From Acetothermia bacterium 64_32 (GTDB lineage Bacteria; Bipolaricaulota; Bipolaricaulia; Bipolaricaulales; Bipolaricaulaceae), in assembly GCA_001508155.1 (NCBI GenBank), contig LGFI01000001.1, positions 155,738 through 219,737 of the forward strand: DNA of 64,000 nt, given 5' to 3'. The notes beneath the pieces were generated by a model that was not told where the DNA came from, made no database searches, and saw only the letters and a list, made by a program, of their open reading frames with translations. Made by a program: the position numbers and the translations under genes. Below, piece by piece: positions 22,586-33,071 of the stretch (position 1 is the first letter of the stretch; every line of letters starts with the position of its first letter).

Positions 22586-23423
22586 CCAAACGCGGCTCCT
22601 CGGGCTGATCGGCGATCCGGTGGAACACTCCCTTTCGCCGCTTTTGCATTCCTTCCTCATCTCCCGGGCCGGGCTCAACTTCTGCTACCTCGCCTTCCGG
22701 GTGCCAAGGGAAAGCCTTTCTGGGGCGATTTTGGGGATGCGGGCCCTGGGGATCCGGGGGCTCAACGTCACCATCCCCCACAAGGAGGCGGTAGTGCCTT
22801 TCCTTGACCGCCTCTCCCCGGAGGCGGAGGCGGTGGGGGCGGTGAACACGATCGCAAGCCAAGATGGGGAGCTTGTGGGCTACAACACCGACATCCAGGG
22901 GTTCCTGGCGCCCCTCCTGGCCCGGGGGGTTAGCCTAGCGGGGAAGCGTGCAGTGGTCCTGGGGGCGGGGGGCGGGGCGGCCGCCTGCGCCTACGCCCTG
23001 CTCCGGGAGGGGGCGGAGGTGGCGATCACAAGCCGCACCCCGGAGCGTACCCTGGCCCTGGCCCGGAGGCTTTCCCGCTTCGGGACGGTCTCCGCCCACC
23101 CCCTGGAGGGGCTCCCCGTCCTCCTTGCGGAGGCGGATCTTCTGGTGAACGCCACCCCGGTGGGGATGCACCCTCACCCAGAGGGGTGCCCCCTTCCCCC
23201 GGAGCTCCTCCGTGAGGACCTTTTGGTGTACGACCTCGTTTACAACCCGACCCCCACCCGGCTTTTGCGGGAGGCGGCCGCGCGGGGGGCGACCGCCATC
23301 GGGGGCCTGGAGATGCTGGTCTGGCAGGGGGCGAAGGCCCTGAAGCTCTGGACCGGCCACCGCTTTCCCCCCGAGGCGATGAAGCAGGCCGTCTCTCACC
23401 TCAAGGAAGCCCTCCATGGCTAG
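22575..23423 (+). CDS. aroE: Shikimate dehydrogenase (NADP)
   Basis: 282 residues. [16 protein letters not shown] holds the shikimate-binding [20 protein letters not shown] supplies the catalytic Lys; GAVNTIA and YNTDIQGF the substrate Asn/Asp; [16 protein letters not shown] the nucleotide loop, with TSRTPERT after the second strand favouring NADP. It reduces 3-dehydroshikimate to shikimate. The TTG start is in a short overlap with the aroA end. Confidence 0.96.
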   Translation: MPDSQTRLLGLIGDPVEHSLSPLLHSFLISRAGLNFCYLAFRVPRESLSGAILGMRALGIRGLNVTIPHKEAVVPFLDRLSPEAEAVGAVNTIASQDGELVGYNTDIQGFLAPLLARGVSLAGKRAVVLGAGGGAAACAYALLREGAEVAITSRTPERTLALARRLSRFGTVSAHPLEGLPVLLAEADLLVNATPVGMHPHPEGCPLPPELLREDLLVYDLVYNPTPTRLLREAAARGATAIGGLEMLVWQGAKALKLWTGHRFPPEAMKQAVSHLKEALHG

Positions 23424-24570
23424 GTTGCGCTGGCTTACGGCAGGGGAATCGCACGGGCCGTGTCTTGTGGGAATCCTGGAGGGGATCCCGGCCGGGCTCC
23501 CCTTGCGGGCCGGGGACATCGACCGGGAGCTTGCCCGCAGGAAGCTCGGCCACGGCCGCGGGGGGAGGATGCGGATCGAGAAAGACCGGGCAAAGGTCCT
23601 GTCCGGGGTGCGGCACGGCCGCACCACCGGCGCCCCCATCGCCCTCCTCATCGAAAACCGCGATTGGGAGAACTGGAGGGAGACCATGGACCCCTGGGAG
23701 GCCCCGGCGGGCTACCGGCCGGTCACGGTCCCCCGCCCCGGCCACGCCGACCTCGCTGGTGCCATGAAATACGGGCACCCCGACCTGCGGGACGTGATCG
23801 AGCGGGCCAGCGCCCGGGAGACGGCCATGCGGGTCGCCCTGGGGGCGGTGGCAAAGGGGCTCCTTTCCGAGCTTGGAATAGGCATCGCAAGCCACGTGGT
23901 GCGGATAAAGGACGTGGCGTGCCAAGTGGACGCCCTGGGGCTTCCCCCAGAGGAGCTAAACGCCCGGGCGGACCGGTCCCCGGTGCGGTGTCTCGACCCA
24001 AAGGCCGAGGCGGAGATGATCGCCAGGATCGACGAGGCCGCGGCCCGAGGGGATTCGGTGGGCGGGACCTTCGAGGTGGTGGCGGCCGGGGTCCCCCCGG
24101 GGCTGGGGAGCTACGTCCACTGGGACCGGCGGCTGGACGGTAGGATCGCCCAGGCCCTGATGAGCATCCCGGGGGTGAAGGGGGTGGAGATCGGCCTGGG
24201 GTTCCAGGTTGCGGAAAGGTGGGGCTCGGAGGTGCAGGACGAGCTCCTGTGGGAAGGGGGGATCAGGCGGCCCACCAACCGGGCCGGGGGGCTGGAAGGC
24301 GGGGTGACAAACGGGGAACCCATCCTAGCAAGGGCGGCCATGAAGCCCATCCCCACTTTATCCCGGCCCCTGCGCTCCTTCGACCTGAAAACGCACCGGC
24401 CCGTCCCGGCGCACCGGGAGCGGGCGGACGTGTGTGCCGTGCCGGCCGCCGCGGTGGTGGGGGAGGCGATGCTCGCCCTGGTCCTGGCGGACGCACTCCT
24501 GGAGGCCTTCCCCGGGGATTCCCTGGCCCAACTCCGCGAGCACCTTGACAAAGGGCGGCCGCTTCCTTAA
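23416..24570 (+). CDS. aroC: Chorismate synthase
   Basis: 384 residues. [18 protein letters not shown] and the Arg-rich [18 protein letters not shown]-binding N-terminus, [35 protein letters not shown], and the C-terminal [10 protein letters not shown]...[29 protein letters not shown] are canonical. It eliminates phosphate from EPSP to give chorismate using reduced FMN. The ATG overlaps aroE by 8 bases. About 60 bases separate its stop from trpE, occupied by a second leader ORF. Confidence 0.97.
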   Translation: MARLRWLTAGESHGPCLVGILEGIPAGLPLRAGDIDRELARRKLGHGRGGRMRIEKDRAKVLSGVRHGRTTGAPIALLIENRDWENWRETMDPWEAPAGYRPVTVPRPGHADLAGAMKYGHPDLRDVIERASARETAMRVALGAVAKGLLSELGIGIASHVVRIKDVACQVDALGLPPEELNARADRSPVRCLDPKAEAEMIARIDEAAARGDSVGGTFEVVAAGVPPGLGSYVHWDRRLDGRIAQALMSIPGVKGVEIGLGFQVAERWGSEVQDELLWEGGIRRPTNRAGGLEGGVTNGEPILARAAMKPIPTLSRPLRSFDLKTHRPVPAHRERADVCAVPAAAVVGEAMLALVLADALLEAFPGDSLAQLREHLDKGRPLP

Positions 24571-24610
24571 CATGCGGGCTAACTTCATCAAGCAAAAAGG
24601 AGGTGGAAAG

Positions 24611-24670
24611 ATGCTAGAGAGCTTCTTGCGGGGTGGTTACGTTTGGCCTGCCTGCCTCCCTCCTTTCTGA
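24611..24670 (+). CDS. Second aromatic leader peptide, overlapping the trpE start
   Basis: A 19-codon ORF with the best ribosome site in the region (AAAGGAGGTGG, 24596-24606). It contains Phe, Tyr, Trp and Phe codons and ends PPF then TGA. Its last codons (CCTCCTTT, 24659-24666) are exactly complementary to its own ribosome site (AAAGGAGG, 24596-24603). The trpE frame opens inside it at 24633. Composition and position suggest translational control of trpE; this is inferred. Confidence 0.5.
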   Translation: MLESFLRGGYVWPACLPPF

Positions 24671-26012
24671 CCCATCCCCCCAGGGCATAACCCTCAAGGA
24701 ACTTCCGTTTTCCGACCCTTACCGGACCTATCTTTCCGTCCGGGAGCGGTTTTGCCCGAGCTTCCTCTTTGAAAGCGCCCCCGGGCCGGAGCGCCTTGCG
24801 GAATACACCTTCATCGGCTTTGCCCCAAAACACGTGGTGGCCCTTAAGAGCGGCAGGCTCATCGTGGACGGGGTGGACGTGGGACCGGCCCTGGACCCCC
24901 TGGGGACCTTGCGCGAGCTCCTCGGCCGCTTTCGCGTCTGCGCCCCCCAGTTCAAGTACCTGGGGGGGCTTGTGGGCTATATCTCCTACGACTTCGTCCG
25001 GTATCTTGAGCGCCTTCCGGACAGGGCCGACCCCGCCTTCCCCGACTTCTTGCTCGGCCTTTTCCTGGACGGGATCGTGTTCGATCACCGAAAGGGAAGG
25101 TGCTTTTACTTCACCCTGGCCGAGGACCGCTCGGAGGGGCTTTTCTCCCTCCCTCCCGGGGGGGAAGGGGGGTTCTTTCTGCGCAGCCTGGGCGGGGATT
25201 GTTCCAAGGAGGATTACATGTCCTGGGTAAGGCGGGCAAAAGAATACATCCACGACGGACACATCTACCAGGTGGTGCTGGCCCGCAGGCTCGCGGCCCG
25301 CTTCCGCGGGGATCTCCTTTCCGTCTACGGCCGCCTCAGGGAGCTGAATCCCTCCCCGTACATGTACTTTTTGGACTTCGGGGAGGTGAAGCTCTGCGGC
25401 TCAAGCCCGGAGATGTTCCTGCAGGTTAAAGGGGACAGGATCTTCACCTGCCCCATCGCCGGCACCCGGCCCGTGACCGGGGACCCGGCCCGGGACGCCG
25501 CCCTGAGGGAGGAGCTCCTCCGGGACGAAAAGGAACTCGCCGAGCACAACATGCTGGTGGACCTGGCCCGGAACGACGTGGGACGGGTGGCACGCTTCGG
25601 GAGCGTGCGGGTGAGCGAGTACCTGAAGGTGGAGCGGTTCAGCCACGTACAGCACCTGGTCTCGGTGGTGGAGGGGAGGCTGAAGGAGGGGAGGGACGCC
25701 CTCGATGCCCTTTCCGCCTTGCTTCCGGCGGGGACGGTGAGCGGGGCGCCGAAGGTGCGGGCGATGGAGATCATCGCCGAGCTTGAGGCCAGCCCCCGCG
25801 GGCCCTACGCCGGGATCGTGGGGTATCTATCCACGAACCGCAACATGGACTCGGCCATCACCATCCGCACCCTGTTCTCCCGGGGGAGGGAGCTTTACCT
25901 CCAGGCCGGGGCGGGGATCGTGGCCGACTCGGTCCCGGCCCGGGAGTGGGAGGAGACGGAGAAGAAGCTGGGGGCGCTCTTTTCCGCCCTGGGGCTGGGG
26001 GTGGCCCCATGA
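24633..26012 (+). CDS. trpE: Anthranilate synthase component I
   Basis: 459 residues. The feedback-site motif is FLFESAPG near residue 45 (LLES-type, Trp binding); the chorismate-utilising core has IYQVVLARRLAARF, CGSSPEMFL, CPIAGTRPVTGDP, LAEHNMLVDLARNDVGRV, VQHLVSVVEGRL, and LPAGTVSGAPKVRAMEII. It makes anthranilate from chorismate using ammonia from TrpG. The start is uncertain: the only usual in-frame codon before the conserved region is a GTG at 24633 without a good ribosome site, lying inside a short leader ORF. Confidence 0.95.
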   Translation: MVTFGLPASLLSDPSPQGITLKELPFSDPYRTYLSVRERFCPSFLFESAPGPERLAEYTFIGFAPKHVVALKSGRLIVDGVDVGPALDPLGTLRELLGRFRVCAPQFKYLGGLVGYISYDFVRYLERLPDRADPAFPDFLLGLFLDGIVFDHRKGRCFYFTLAEDRSEGLFSLPPGGEGGFFLRSLGGDCSKEDYMSWVRRAKEYIHDGHIYQVVLARRLAARFRGDLLSVYGRLRELNPSPYMYFLDFGEVKLCGSSPEMFLQVKGDRIFTCPIAGTRPVTGDPARDAALREELLRDEKELAEHNMLVDLARNDVGRVARFGSVRVSEYLKVERFSHVQHLVSVVEGRLKEGRDALDALSALLPAGTVSGAPKVRAMEIIAELEASPRGPYAGIVGYLSTNRNMDSAITIRTLFSRGRELYLQAGAGIVADSVPAREWEETEKKLGALFSALGLGVAP

Positions 26013-26602
26013 GGGTCCTGGTCATCGATAACTACGACTCGTTCACCTACAACCTGGTGCAGTACCTGGGGGAGCTGGGGGCAGAACCCCTGGTCTTCCG
26101 CAACGACGCCATCAGCTTGGAGGAGGCGGAGGCCCTCTCGCCGGCGGCCATCGTGCTCTCCCCCGGCCCGGGGGACCCCTGCGACCGGCGCTATTTCGGG
26201 GTCTGCGCGGACATCCTGCGGGGGCTCTCCCCCCGGATCCCCACCTTAGGGGTGTGCCTGGGGCATCAGGGGATCGGGGCCGTCTTCGGGGGGCGGGTGG
26301 TGCATGCCCGGGCCCTCCGCCACGGGAAGACCTCCCGCATCTTCCACGACGGGGAGGGGGTCTTCCGGGGGCTTCCGAACGGCTTTCTGGCCGCCCGCTA
26401 CCACTCCCTGGTCCTGGAGCGGGCCTCCCTCCCCCAGGACCTCCTCCTCACCGCCGAGTCGGACGACGGGGAGGTGATGGGGGTAAGGCACCGCCGCTTC
26501 CCCATCGAGGGGATCCAGTTCCACCCCGAGTCGGTGCTCACCGAGCACGGGAAGGCCCTCCTGGCCAATTTCCTCAAGGAGGCGGAAAGATGGAAGCGAT
26601 GA
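26009..26602 (+). CDS. trpG: Anthranilate synthase component II (glutamine amidotransferase)
   Basis: 197 residues. Class I amidotransferase: IDNYDSFTYNLVQYL, LSPGPGDP, the nucleophile Cys in LGVCLGHQGIGAVFGG, and the His-Glu pair in IQFHPESVLTEHG. It supplies ammonia to TrpE (and could also serve aminodeoxychorismate synthase, as PabA homologues do). The ATG at 26009 overlaps the trpE stop as ATGA. Confidence 0.96.
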   Translation: MRVLVIDNYDSFTYNLVQYLGELGAEPLVFRNDAISLEEAEALSPAAIVLSPGPGDPCDRRYFGVCADILRGLSPRIPTLGVCLGHQGIGAVFGGRVVHARALRHGKTSRIFHDGEGVFRGLPNGFLAARYHSLVLERASLPQDLLLTAESDDGEVMGVRHRRFPIEGIQFHPESVLTEHGKALLANFLKEAERWKR

Positions 26603-27630
26603 AGGAAGCCTTGGCTTCCCTGGCTGAGGGGAGGCACCTGGGGGAGGAGCTCGCCGCGGCCGCCATGCACGCGGTCATGGGGGGCCGGGCCACCCCGGCC
26701 CAGATCGGCGCCTTCCTCATGGGCCTTGCCACGAAAGGGGAGACCGCGGAGGAGTTGGCGGCCATGGCACGGGTGATGCGCGACCACGCCCTCAGGATCG
26801 CCCCGGAGGTCCACGGCCCCTTGCTCGACCTGTGCGGCACCGGCGGCGCCCCGGTGAAGACGTTCAACGTTTCCACCACCGCCTCCTTCGTGGCCGCCTC
26901 CTGCGGGGTGGCCGTGGCCAAGCACGGGAACCGCTCCAGCACCGGGAGGTGCGGGAGCGCCGACCTCCTGGAGGCCCTGGGCCTGGACCTCTCCGCCCCA
27001 CGAGAGAGGGTGAAGCAGGCCATAGAACGGGTGGGGATAGGGTTCCTGTTTGCCCCTGTCTTCCACCCCGCCATGCGCCACGCCGCCGGGCCCAGGAGGG
27101 AGCTGGGCATCCGCACCGCCTTCAACCTCCTTGGGCCCCTCACCAACCCCGCCGGGGCCACCGCCCAGCTCCTCGGGGTCTCCTCCCCAAGGCTCGTGGA
27201 GCTCTTCCCCCAGGTGCTGCGGCTCCTCGGGGTGAGGCGGGCGCTGGTGGCCTGGGGGACCCCCGGGGTGGACGAGATCACCCTCACCGGGGAGACGCAG
27301 GTGGGGGAGCTTTCCGGGGGGGAGCTCCGGGGCTACCGGCTGCGGCCGGAGGCCTATGGGCTGGGGCCGGCCTCCCCGGAGGAGGTGGGACAGCTTCCCC
27401 CGCCCCAGGCGGCGGCCTGCGCCTTGGCCATCCTCAAGGGGGAGGACCAGGGCCCCCGCTACGAGATGGTCCTACTAAACGCAGCCGCCGCCCTGTACGT
27501 GGCCGACAGGGCCCCTTCCATCGAGGAGGGGCTCTCCCTCGCCCAAGAGGCCATCCGAAGCGGGGCCGCCTACGGAAAGCTCCGGGAATTTTTCGCCTAC
27601 ATGGGGGACGGGAATGGACGTGCTGGATGA
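26590..27630 (+). CDS. trpD: Anthranilate phosphoribosyltransferase
   Basis: 346 residues. Hallmarks: LLDLCGTGGAPVKTFNVSTTASFVAASCGVAVAKHGNRSSTGRCGSADLLEALG (PRPP and anthranilate loops) and RTAFNLLGPLTNPAGA. It attaches ribose phosphate to anthranilate. The start is taken at ATG 26590, overlapping trpG by 13 bases; ATG 26599 is an alternative. It is not fused to trpG as in enterobacteria. Confidence 0.96.
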   Translation: MEAMKEALASLAEGRHLGEELAAAAMHAVMGGRATPAQIGAFLMGLATKGETAEELAAMARVMRDHALRIAPEVHGPLLDLCGTGGAPVKTFNVSTTASFVAASCGVAVAKHGNRSSTGRCGSADLLEALGLDLSAPRERVKQAIERVGIGFLFAPVFHPAMRHAAGPRRELGIRTAFNLLGPLTNPAGATAQLLGVSSPRLVELFPQVLRLLGVRRALVAWGTPGVDEITLTGETQVGELSGGELRGYRLRPEAYGLGPASPEEVGQLPPPQAAACALAILKGEDQGPRYEMVLLNAAAALYVADRAPSIEEGLSLAQEAIRSGAAYGKLREFFAYMGDGNGRAG

Positions 27631-28387
27631 GCTCGTCCAGGCCGCCTGGAGGCGGGTCGAGGAAGGGTACTACCGGCCCCCGGGGGCGCGGGAAAGGCCG
27701 CGCTTTAGCCTGGCGGGCGCCGTGAGGGAAAGCCGGGGCAGGGCGGTCATCGCCGAGATAAAGCCCCGCTCCCCCACCCACCCTGACCTCCTCCGGGGAA
27801 GGGACGTCCTCGGGCTCGCCAGGGCCTACTCCGCCTGCGGGGCCGCCGGGATCTCCGTCCTCACCGACCCGGACCACTTCGGGGGGAGCCTGGAGAACCT
27901 CAGGCTCCTCTCCGGGCTTGGGCTCCCGCTTCTTGCCAAGGACTTCGTGGTGGACCCTTGCCAGCTTTCCGCCTACCACGCCTGCGGGGCCGACTGCGTC
28001 CTCCTCATCATGGCTCTCTTTTCCCGAAAAAGAACTTCCCTTCCCCTTCCTGACATGATCCGGCGGGCGCACTCTTTGGGGCTTGAGGTCCTGCTCGAGG
28101 TCTCCTCTGAAGGGGAGCTGGAGGCCGCCCTGGAGTCCCAGGCGGACCTCATTGGGATAAACAGCCGGGACCTTTCCACCATGGAGGTGGACCCGGGAGG
28201 GCCCATCCGGGTGCTCCGGGGGGTTTCCCCGGTAGGGGAAAGGCCCATCCTGGCCTTAAGCGGGATCTCCTCCCCCGGGGAGATAAGGAGGCTGCGGGAG
28301 GCGGGCTTCGCCGGCTTTTTGGTGGGGACCTCCCTCCTCCTTTCCCCGGACCCGGGGGCGAAGCTCCGCGAGCTTGTGGGGGCCTGA
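27614..28387 (+). CDS. trpC: Indole-3-glycerol phosphate synthase
   Basis: 257 residues. TIM barrel with the catalytic Lys/Glu strands: VIAEIKPRSPTH, ISVLTDPDHFGGS, LLAKDFVVDPCQL, LLEVSSEGEL, IGINSRDLSTMEVD, ALSGISSPGEI and GFLVGTSLL. It closes the indole ring of CdRP. It is a separate gene from trpF, with a 17-base overlap with trpD and its TGA overlapping the trpF start by one base. Confidence 0.95.
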   Translation: MDVLDELVQAAWRRVEEGYYRPPGARERPRFSLAGAVRESRGRAVIAEIKPRSPTHPDLLRGRDVLGLARAYSACGAAGISVLTDPDHFGGSLENLRLLSGLGLPLLAKDFVVDPCQLSAYHACGADCVLLIMALFSRKRTSLPLPDMIRRAHSLGLEVLLEVSSEGELEAALESQADLIGINSRDLSTMEVDPGGPIRVLRGVSPVGERPILALSGISSPGEIRRLREAGFAGFLVGTSLLLSPDPGAKLRELVGA

Positions 28388-29028
28388 TGGTCAGGGTGAA
28401 GATCTGCGGGCTCAGGGGGGTGGAGGACCTTGCCGCGGCCCGGGGGGCCGACGCGGTGGGGGTGATCGTGGCCACCCCGGCCTCGTGCAGGAACCTTTCC
28501 CTTGAGGCCGCAAGGAGGGTCCTTTCCTCCGTCCCCCCCGGGGTGCTCAGGGTGGCGGTGACCACCTGCACCTCCGGGGAGGAGCTGAGGGGGATCGTGG
28601 CCGCCCTGGCCCCGGACGTGCTCCAGGTACATCGAGAGCTCCCCCCGGAGGGGTGGGAAAGGCTGCGGGGGGAGGTGCCCGGGCCGGCGCTCTGGGGCCT
28701 TTTAGGGGTGGGGGAGGCCGCCCTGGCCCGGGCCGAGGGGCTGCGCCGGGCCCCCCTGGACGGGGTGGTGCTGGATACCGTGCGCGGGGGGAGGGCGGGG
28801 GGGACGGGGATCCCCCACGACTGGGGGCTCAGCCGCCGCCTGAGGGAGCTCCTCCGGCCGCTTTCGGTGATCCTGGCCGGGGGCATCACCCCGGAGAACG
28901 CCCCCCAAGCGATAAGGACAGTAGCCCCCGACTGGATAGACGTCTCCTCCGGGGTGGAGGAGGGGGGACGGAAGTCCCAAAGGAAGGTGGCCAAACTGCT
29001 TTCGGTGGTGAAAGATGAAGCTAAGTGA
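28387..29028 (+). CDS. trpF: Phosphoribosylanthranilate isomerase
   Basis: 213 residues. Opens with [15 protein letters not shown] (catalytic Cys), has [15 protein letters not shown] where LQLHG is usual, [17 protein letters not shown] with the catalytic Asp, [14 protein letters not shown] and a C-terminal [16 protein letters not shown]. The Amadori rearrangement enzyme of the Trp branch. The ATG start follows the trpC stop by one overlapping base. Confidence 0.94.
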   Translation: MVRVKICGLRGVEDLAAARGADAVGVIVATPASCRNLSLEAARRVLSSVPPGVLRVAVTTCTSGEELRGIVAALAPDVLQVHRELPPEGWERLRGEVPGPALWGLLGVGEAALARAEGLRRAPLDGVVLDTVRGGRAGGTGIPHDWGLSRRLRELLRPLSVILAGGITPENAPQAIRTVAPDWIDVSSGVEEGGRKSQRKVAKLLSVVKDEAK

Positions 29029-30187
29029 ATACCCCAAGGACGGAAGGTTCGGGCCCTATGGGGGCCGGTATGTGCCGGAGATCCTGGTCCCGGCCCTGGA
29101 GGAGCTGGAGGTGGCCTACGAGGAGCTGAAGGAGGATCCTTCCTTCAAGGCCGAGCTAGGGGAGCTTCTGCGTGACTTTGCCGGGCGCCCCTCCCCTTTG
29201 TACTTTGCGGGGAACCTCACCCGGCATGCCGGCGGGGCCAAGATCTACCTCAAGCGGGAGGACCTGATCCACGGGGGGGCGCACAAGCTCAACAACGCCC
29301 TGGGTCAGGCCCTTTTGGCAAAGAGGATGGGGAAGAGGAGGCTGATCGCCGAGACCGGGGCCGGCCAGCACGGCACCGCCACCGCCATCGCCGGGGCGGT
29401 CCTCGGGCTCAGGACGGAGATCTACATGGGGGCCCTCGACGCCCAGCGCCAGAGGATGAACCTGTTTCGCATGGAGCTTCTGGGGGCGAAGGTGCACCTG
29501 GTGGAAAGCGGAAGCCGGACCCTCAAGGACGCCATAAACGAGGCCCTGCGCGACTGGGCCACCCGCGTCCGGGATACCCATTACCTTGTGGGCTCGGTGG
29601 TGGGCCCCCATCCCTTCCCGATGATCGTGCGGGACTTCCAGAGCGTGATCGGCCACGAGGTGCGGGAGCAGGTCCTGGCCCGGGAGGGCAGGCTCCCCGA
29701 CCTCCTCGTGGCCTGCGTAGGCGGGGGGAGCAACGCCATCGGCACCTTCTTCCCGTTCTCCGACGATCCTGGGGTGGGGTTCCTCGGGGTGGAGGGGGGT
29801 GGGGACGGGGTGCGGGGCTCGGCCCCCCTCTCCCAAGGGGAGGTGGGGGTGCTCCACGGGATGCGCACCTACCTCCTTCAGGACGAGTGGGGGCAGATAG
29901 CCGAGACCTACTCCATCGCCGCCGGGCTTGACTACCCCGGGGTGGGGCCGGAACATGCCCTGTATCGGGACCTGGGCCGGGCGGAATATGTTGCGGTCAC
30001 CGACCGCCAGGCCGTGGAGGGGTTTCGGCTCCTTTCGCGCCTGGAGGGGATCATCCCGGCGCTGGAGTCGGCCCATGCCGTGTACGCCGCCGTGGCCCGG
30101 GCGCGGGAGCTTGGCCCGGGGGGGATCGTGGTGGTAACCCTTTCCGGCCGGGGGGACAAGGACCTGGAGACGGTCTATGGGCTGTGA
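29015..30187 (+). CDS. trpB: Tryptophan synthase beta subunit
   Basis: 390 residues, TrpB1 class length. [54 protein letters not shown] with the PLP lysine, [37 protein letters not shown] (PLP phosphate loop) and [12 protein letters not shown]. It joins indole and serine. The ATG overlaps trpF by 14 bases. Confidence 0.98.
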   Translation: MKLSEYPKDGRFGPYGGRYVPEILVPALEELEVAYEELKEDPSFKAELGELLRDFAGRPSPLYFAGNLTRHAGGAKIYLKREDLIHGGAHKLNNALGQALLAKRMGKRRLIAETGAGQHGTATAIAGAVLGLRTEIYMGALDAQRQRMNLFRMELLGAKVHLVESGSRTLKDAINEALRDWATRVRDTHYLVGSVVGPHPFPMIVRDFQSVIGHEVREQVLAREGRLPDLLVACVGGGSNAIGTFFPFSDDPGVGFLGVEGGGDGVRGSAPLSQGEVGVLHGMRTYLLQDEWGQIAETYSIAAGLDYPGVGPEHALYRDLGRAEYVAVTDRQAVEGFRLLSRLEGIIPALESAHAVYAAVARARELGPGGIVVVTLSGRGDKDLETVYGL

Positions 30188-30977
30188 AAGGATAGCCGAG
30201 GCGTTTGCCCGGCTGCGGGGACGGGGGGAGGGGGCGCTCCTCGTCTACCTCGTGGCCGGGGACCCCAGCCCGGAAAGGTCGCTTGATTTCTTGCGGGCGG
30301 CAGCCCGGGGCGGGGCGGACCTCCTGGAGCTCGGGCTCCCCTTCTCCGACCCGGTGGCCGACGGCCCCACCATCCAGGCCGCCGGGCTCAGGGCCCTCAA
30401 GGCCGGCACCACCCCGGAAACCACCCTGGAGCTCGCCGCCCTCCTCCGCCAGGACACCGATATCCCAATCCTCATCATGTCCTACTACAACCCCATCCTG
30501 AGGATGGGAGAGGAAATCTTCTGCCGGAGGGCGGCCGCCTGCGGGGTGGACGGCCTCATCGTCCCCGACCTCCCCCCGGAGGAGGCCGCCCCCCTGGCCC
30601 ACGCCGCCGAGGAGGAAGGCCTCGCCCTAACCTTCCTCGCCACCCCGGAGACCGGGGAGGAAAGGCTGAGGGCCATCGCCCAAAGGACGCAGGGTTTTTT
30701 GTACCTGGTGGGGCGGTACGGGACCACCGGGGCCCGGGGGAGCTTGGCCCCGGAAACCATCCCCCTCATCCGCAGGGTGCGGGCGCTCTTGCCGGATGGA
30801 ATGCCCCTGGCGGTGGGGTTCGGCCTCTCCCGCCCCCAGCACGTGCGCGGGGTCATCGCGGCCGGCGCGGACGGGGCGGTGGTGGGCTCCTCCCTGGTGG
30901 AGAAGGTGGCCCAAGGGGCTTCTCCTGAGGGGCTCTCCGCCCTCGTCGGTGAGCTCAAAGGGGCCACCCGCAGCTAG
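30177..30977 (+). CDS. trpA: Tryptophan synthase alpha subunit
   Basis: 266 residues. Catalytic Glu in [30 protein letters not shown], catalytic Asp in [27 protein letters not shown] (loop 6) and [12 protein letters not shown] with VVGSSLVE. It releases indole from indole-3-glycerol phosphate into the TrpB tunnel. It starts 11 bases inside the trpB end. Confidence 0.96.
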   Translation: MGCERIAEAFARLRGRGEGALLVYLVAGDPSPERSLDFLRAAARGGADLLELGLPFSDPVADGPTIQAAGLRALKAGTTPETTLELAALLRQDTDIPILIMSYYNPILRMGEEIFCRRAAACGVDGLIVPDLPPEEAAPLAHAAEEEGLALTFLATPETGEERLRAIAQRTQGFLYLVGRYGTTGARGSLAPETIPLIRRVRALLPDGMPLAVGFGLSRPQHVRGVIAAGADGAVVGSSLVEKVAQGASPEGLSALVGELKGATRS

Positions 30978-30978
30978 C

Positions 30979-31506
30979 ATGGGGAACATCTACCTGATCG
31001 GCTTCATGGGGGCGGGAAAGTCCGTGGTGGGAAGAAGGCTTTCCGCCCGACTGGGAAGGCCTTTCTGCGATACCGACGAGCTCGTGGTGGAAAAGGCCGG
31101 GCTCCCCATCCCGGAGATCTTCTCCCGCCTGGGCGAGGCCGCCTTCCGCCTGCTTGAGGCCGAAGCGGTACGGGAGGTGGCCGGAAAGGACGGGCTGGTG
31201 GTGGCCCTGGGGGGCGGGGCCCCGCTCCGGGAGGAAAATTGGGGGCTGATAAGGAAAAGCGGGGTCACGGTCTACCTCAAGGAGGCCCCGGAGGTGCTGT
31301 TTGCGCGGCTCTCAGGGGACGCGGGCCGACCCCTCCTCTCCGGGACCGAAGGGGAGGCCAGGCTGCGAAGGATAAAGGTGCTCCTTGAGGCGCGGGAGCC
31401 GAGGTATCTTGAGGCGGACCTGGTGATAAGCTGCCGCGGCCGCCCCCCGGAGGAGATCGCCGCCGAGATCGAGGAAAGACTCAGGGGATGCAAGGGCTTA
31501 AGGTGA
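30979..31506 (+). CDS. aroK: Shikimate kinase
   Basis: 175 residues. P-loop [33 protein letters not shown] (shikimate Asp), FRLLEAEAV with the FR motif, [13 protein letters not shown], and the lid Arg in DAGRPLLSG. It phosphorylates shikimate at O3. The ATG is two bases after the trpA stop. Confidence 0.95.
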   Translation: MGNIYLIGFMGAGKSVVGRRLSARLGRPFCDTDELVVEKAGLPIPEIFSRLGEAAFRLLEAEAVREVAGKDGLVVALGGGAPLREENWGLIRKSGVTVYLKEAPEVLFARLSGDAGRPLLSGTEGEARLRRIKVLLEAREPRYLEADLVISCRGRPPEEIAAEIEERLRGCKGLR

Positions 31507-33071
31507 CGCTTGCGGAGAGGGAGAGGAGCTACCCCGTCTACATCGGCCGGGGGCTCCTGGAGGGGCTGGGGGAGTTCTCCCGCAGGGAAAAGTTCCCCAA
31601 GCGGGTGGCCGTGATCGCCGACTCCACCGTGGCGCGGCTCTACGGGCAGGCGGCCCTTTCCTCCCTTGAGGGCGCGGGCCACACGGCAGAGCTCTTGAGC
31701 TTTCCGGCCGGCGAGGCCTCCAAGACCTTGGGGACGGCCCAAGTCCTCTATGAGGAGCTCCTCGAGCGGGGATTCGATCGGGGCTGCGGGGTGATCGCCC
31801 TGGGGGGCGGGGTGACTTGTGACCTGGCGGGGTTCGTGGCGGCAACCTACATGCGGGGGCTCCCCTGGGCGGCCGTCCCCACCACGCTTCTTGCCCAGGT
31901 GGACGCCGCCATCGGCGGGAAGACCGGGGTGGACCACCGGAAGGGGAAGAACCTCATCGGGGCCTTCCACCAGCCGAGCTTCGTCCTGGTCGACCCGGCC
32001 GTCCTCTCCACCCTCCCCCAAAGGGAGCTCCATGCGGGCCTGGCGGAGCTTCTGAAGACCGCCCTGATCGGGGACGCCGACCTCTTCCGGCTCGCCGAAC
32101 AGCAGCTTTCGACCGTGCTCTCGGGGGAGCTTTCCCCCTTGGAGGAGGCCGTTGCCCGAGCGGTCCGGGTGAAGGCGGAGGTGGTCTCGCGCGACGAGCG
32201 GGAGGGGGGCCTAAGGAGGATCCTCAACTTCGGCCACACCCTGGCCCACGCCCTGGAGGCGGCAACGAACTACCGCTACTTTTTGCACGGGGAGGCGGTG
32301 GCCTGGGGGATGATCGCCGCCACCTGGCTTTCGTGGCGCAGGGGGCTCCTTGAAGAAGCCGAGCACAAGCGCATTGAGAGGCTACTTTTGAAGCTCTCCA
32401 AGCCCCCCCTCCCGGAGGTCTCTAGCGAAGCCCTCCTGGAGCACCTGCGCCGCGACAAGAAGATCGTGGCAGGGAGGCTGTACTACGTCCTCCTCCGGGG
32501 GATCGGCGAGGCGGTCGTCGAGGGCGGGGTCACAGAGGGGGAGCTCCTTTCGGCCTGGGAATACATCCGCACCGTAGAAGAAGGAAGTTCAAGAAACCCG
32601 TCACCCCTCCCCCGTCACCCGTCACGGATATTGGTCCTTCACGGGCCGAACCTGAACCTGCTTGGGGAGAGGGAGCCGGAGGTATACGGCAAGATGACCT
32701 TAAAGGAGCTTAACCGGGCCCTGGAGGACTTCGCGCGCGAAAGGGGGATCGAGCTCAGGATCTTCCAATCCAACCACGAGGGCGTCCTGATCGATCTTCT
32801 CCACGAGCACAGGGGGTGGGCGGACGGGATCGTGATCAACCCCGGGGCCCTCACCCACTACAGCTACGCCCTCAGGGACGCCATCGCCGCGGTGGGGCTT
32901 CCCACGGTGGAGGTGCACCTCTCGGACATCCACTCCCGGGAGCCCTTCCGGAGGACCTCGGTGATAAGGGACGTGTGCATAGCGCAGATCTCGGGGAAGG
33001 GGCTGGGAAGCTATCTTGAAGGGATAGAGGTTCTTAGAAAGGAGGAAAAAGGTGCCGCTGGGGCTGGCTGA
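31488..33071 (+). CDS. aroB-aroQ: Fused 3-dehydroquinate synthase / type II 3-dehydroquinate dehydratase
   Basis: 527 residues in one frame. Residues 1-~363 are Aro[28 protein letters not shown] (NAD), [30 protein letters not shown], and the zinc histidines in [12 protein letters not shown] and [11 protein letters not shown]. Residues ~381-527 are type II dehydroquinase: [17 protein letters not shown] (catalytic Tyr), [16 protein letters not shown], and [15 protein letters not shown] (catalytic His). The ~17-residue linker is low complexity, encoded by repeated CCGTCACCC. The pair catalyses consecutive steps 2 and 3 of the pathway. A TTG at 32630 could also start free AroQ, but no ribosome site supports that. 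Confidence 0.93.
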   Translation: MQGLKVTLAERERSYPVYIGRGLLEGLGEFSRREKFPKRVAVIADSTVARLYGQAALSSLEGAGHTAELLSFPAGEASKTLGTAQVLYEELLERGFDRGCGVIALGGGVTCDLAGFVAATYMRGLPWAAVPTTLLAQVDAAIGGKTGVDHRKGKNLIGAFHQPSFVLVDPAVLSTLPQRELHAGLAELLKTALIGDADLFRLAEQQLSTVLSGELSPLEEAVARAVRVKAEVVSRDEREGGLRRILNFGHTLAHALEAATNYRYFLHGEAVAWGMIAATWLSWRRGLLEEAEHKRIERLLLKLSKPPLPEVSSEALLEHLRRDKKIVAGRLYYVLLRGIGEAVVEGGVTEGELLSAWEYIRTVEEGSSRNPSPLPRHPSRILVLHGPNLNLLGEREPEVYGKMTLKELNRALEDFARERGIELRIFQSNHEGVLIDLLHEHRGWADGIVINPGALTHYSYALRDAIAAVGLPTVEVHLSDIHSREPFRRTSVIRDVCIAQISGKGLGSYLEGIEVLRKEEKGAAGAG

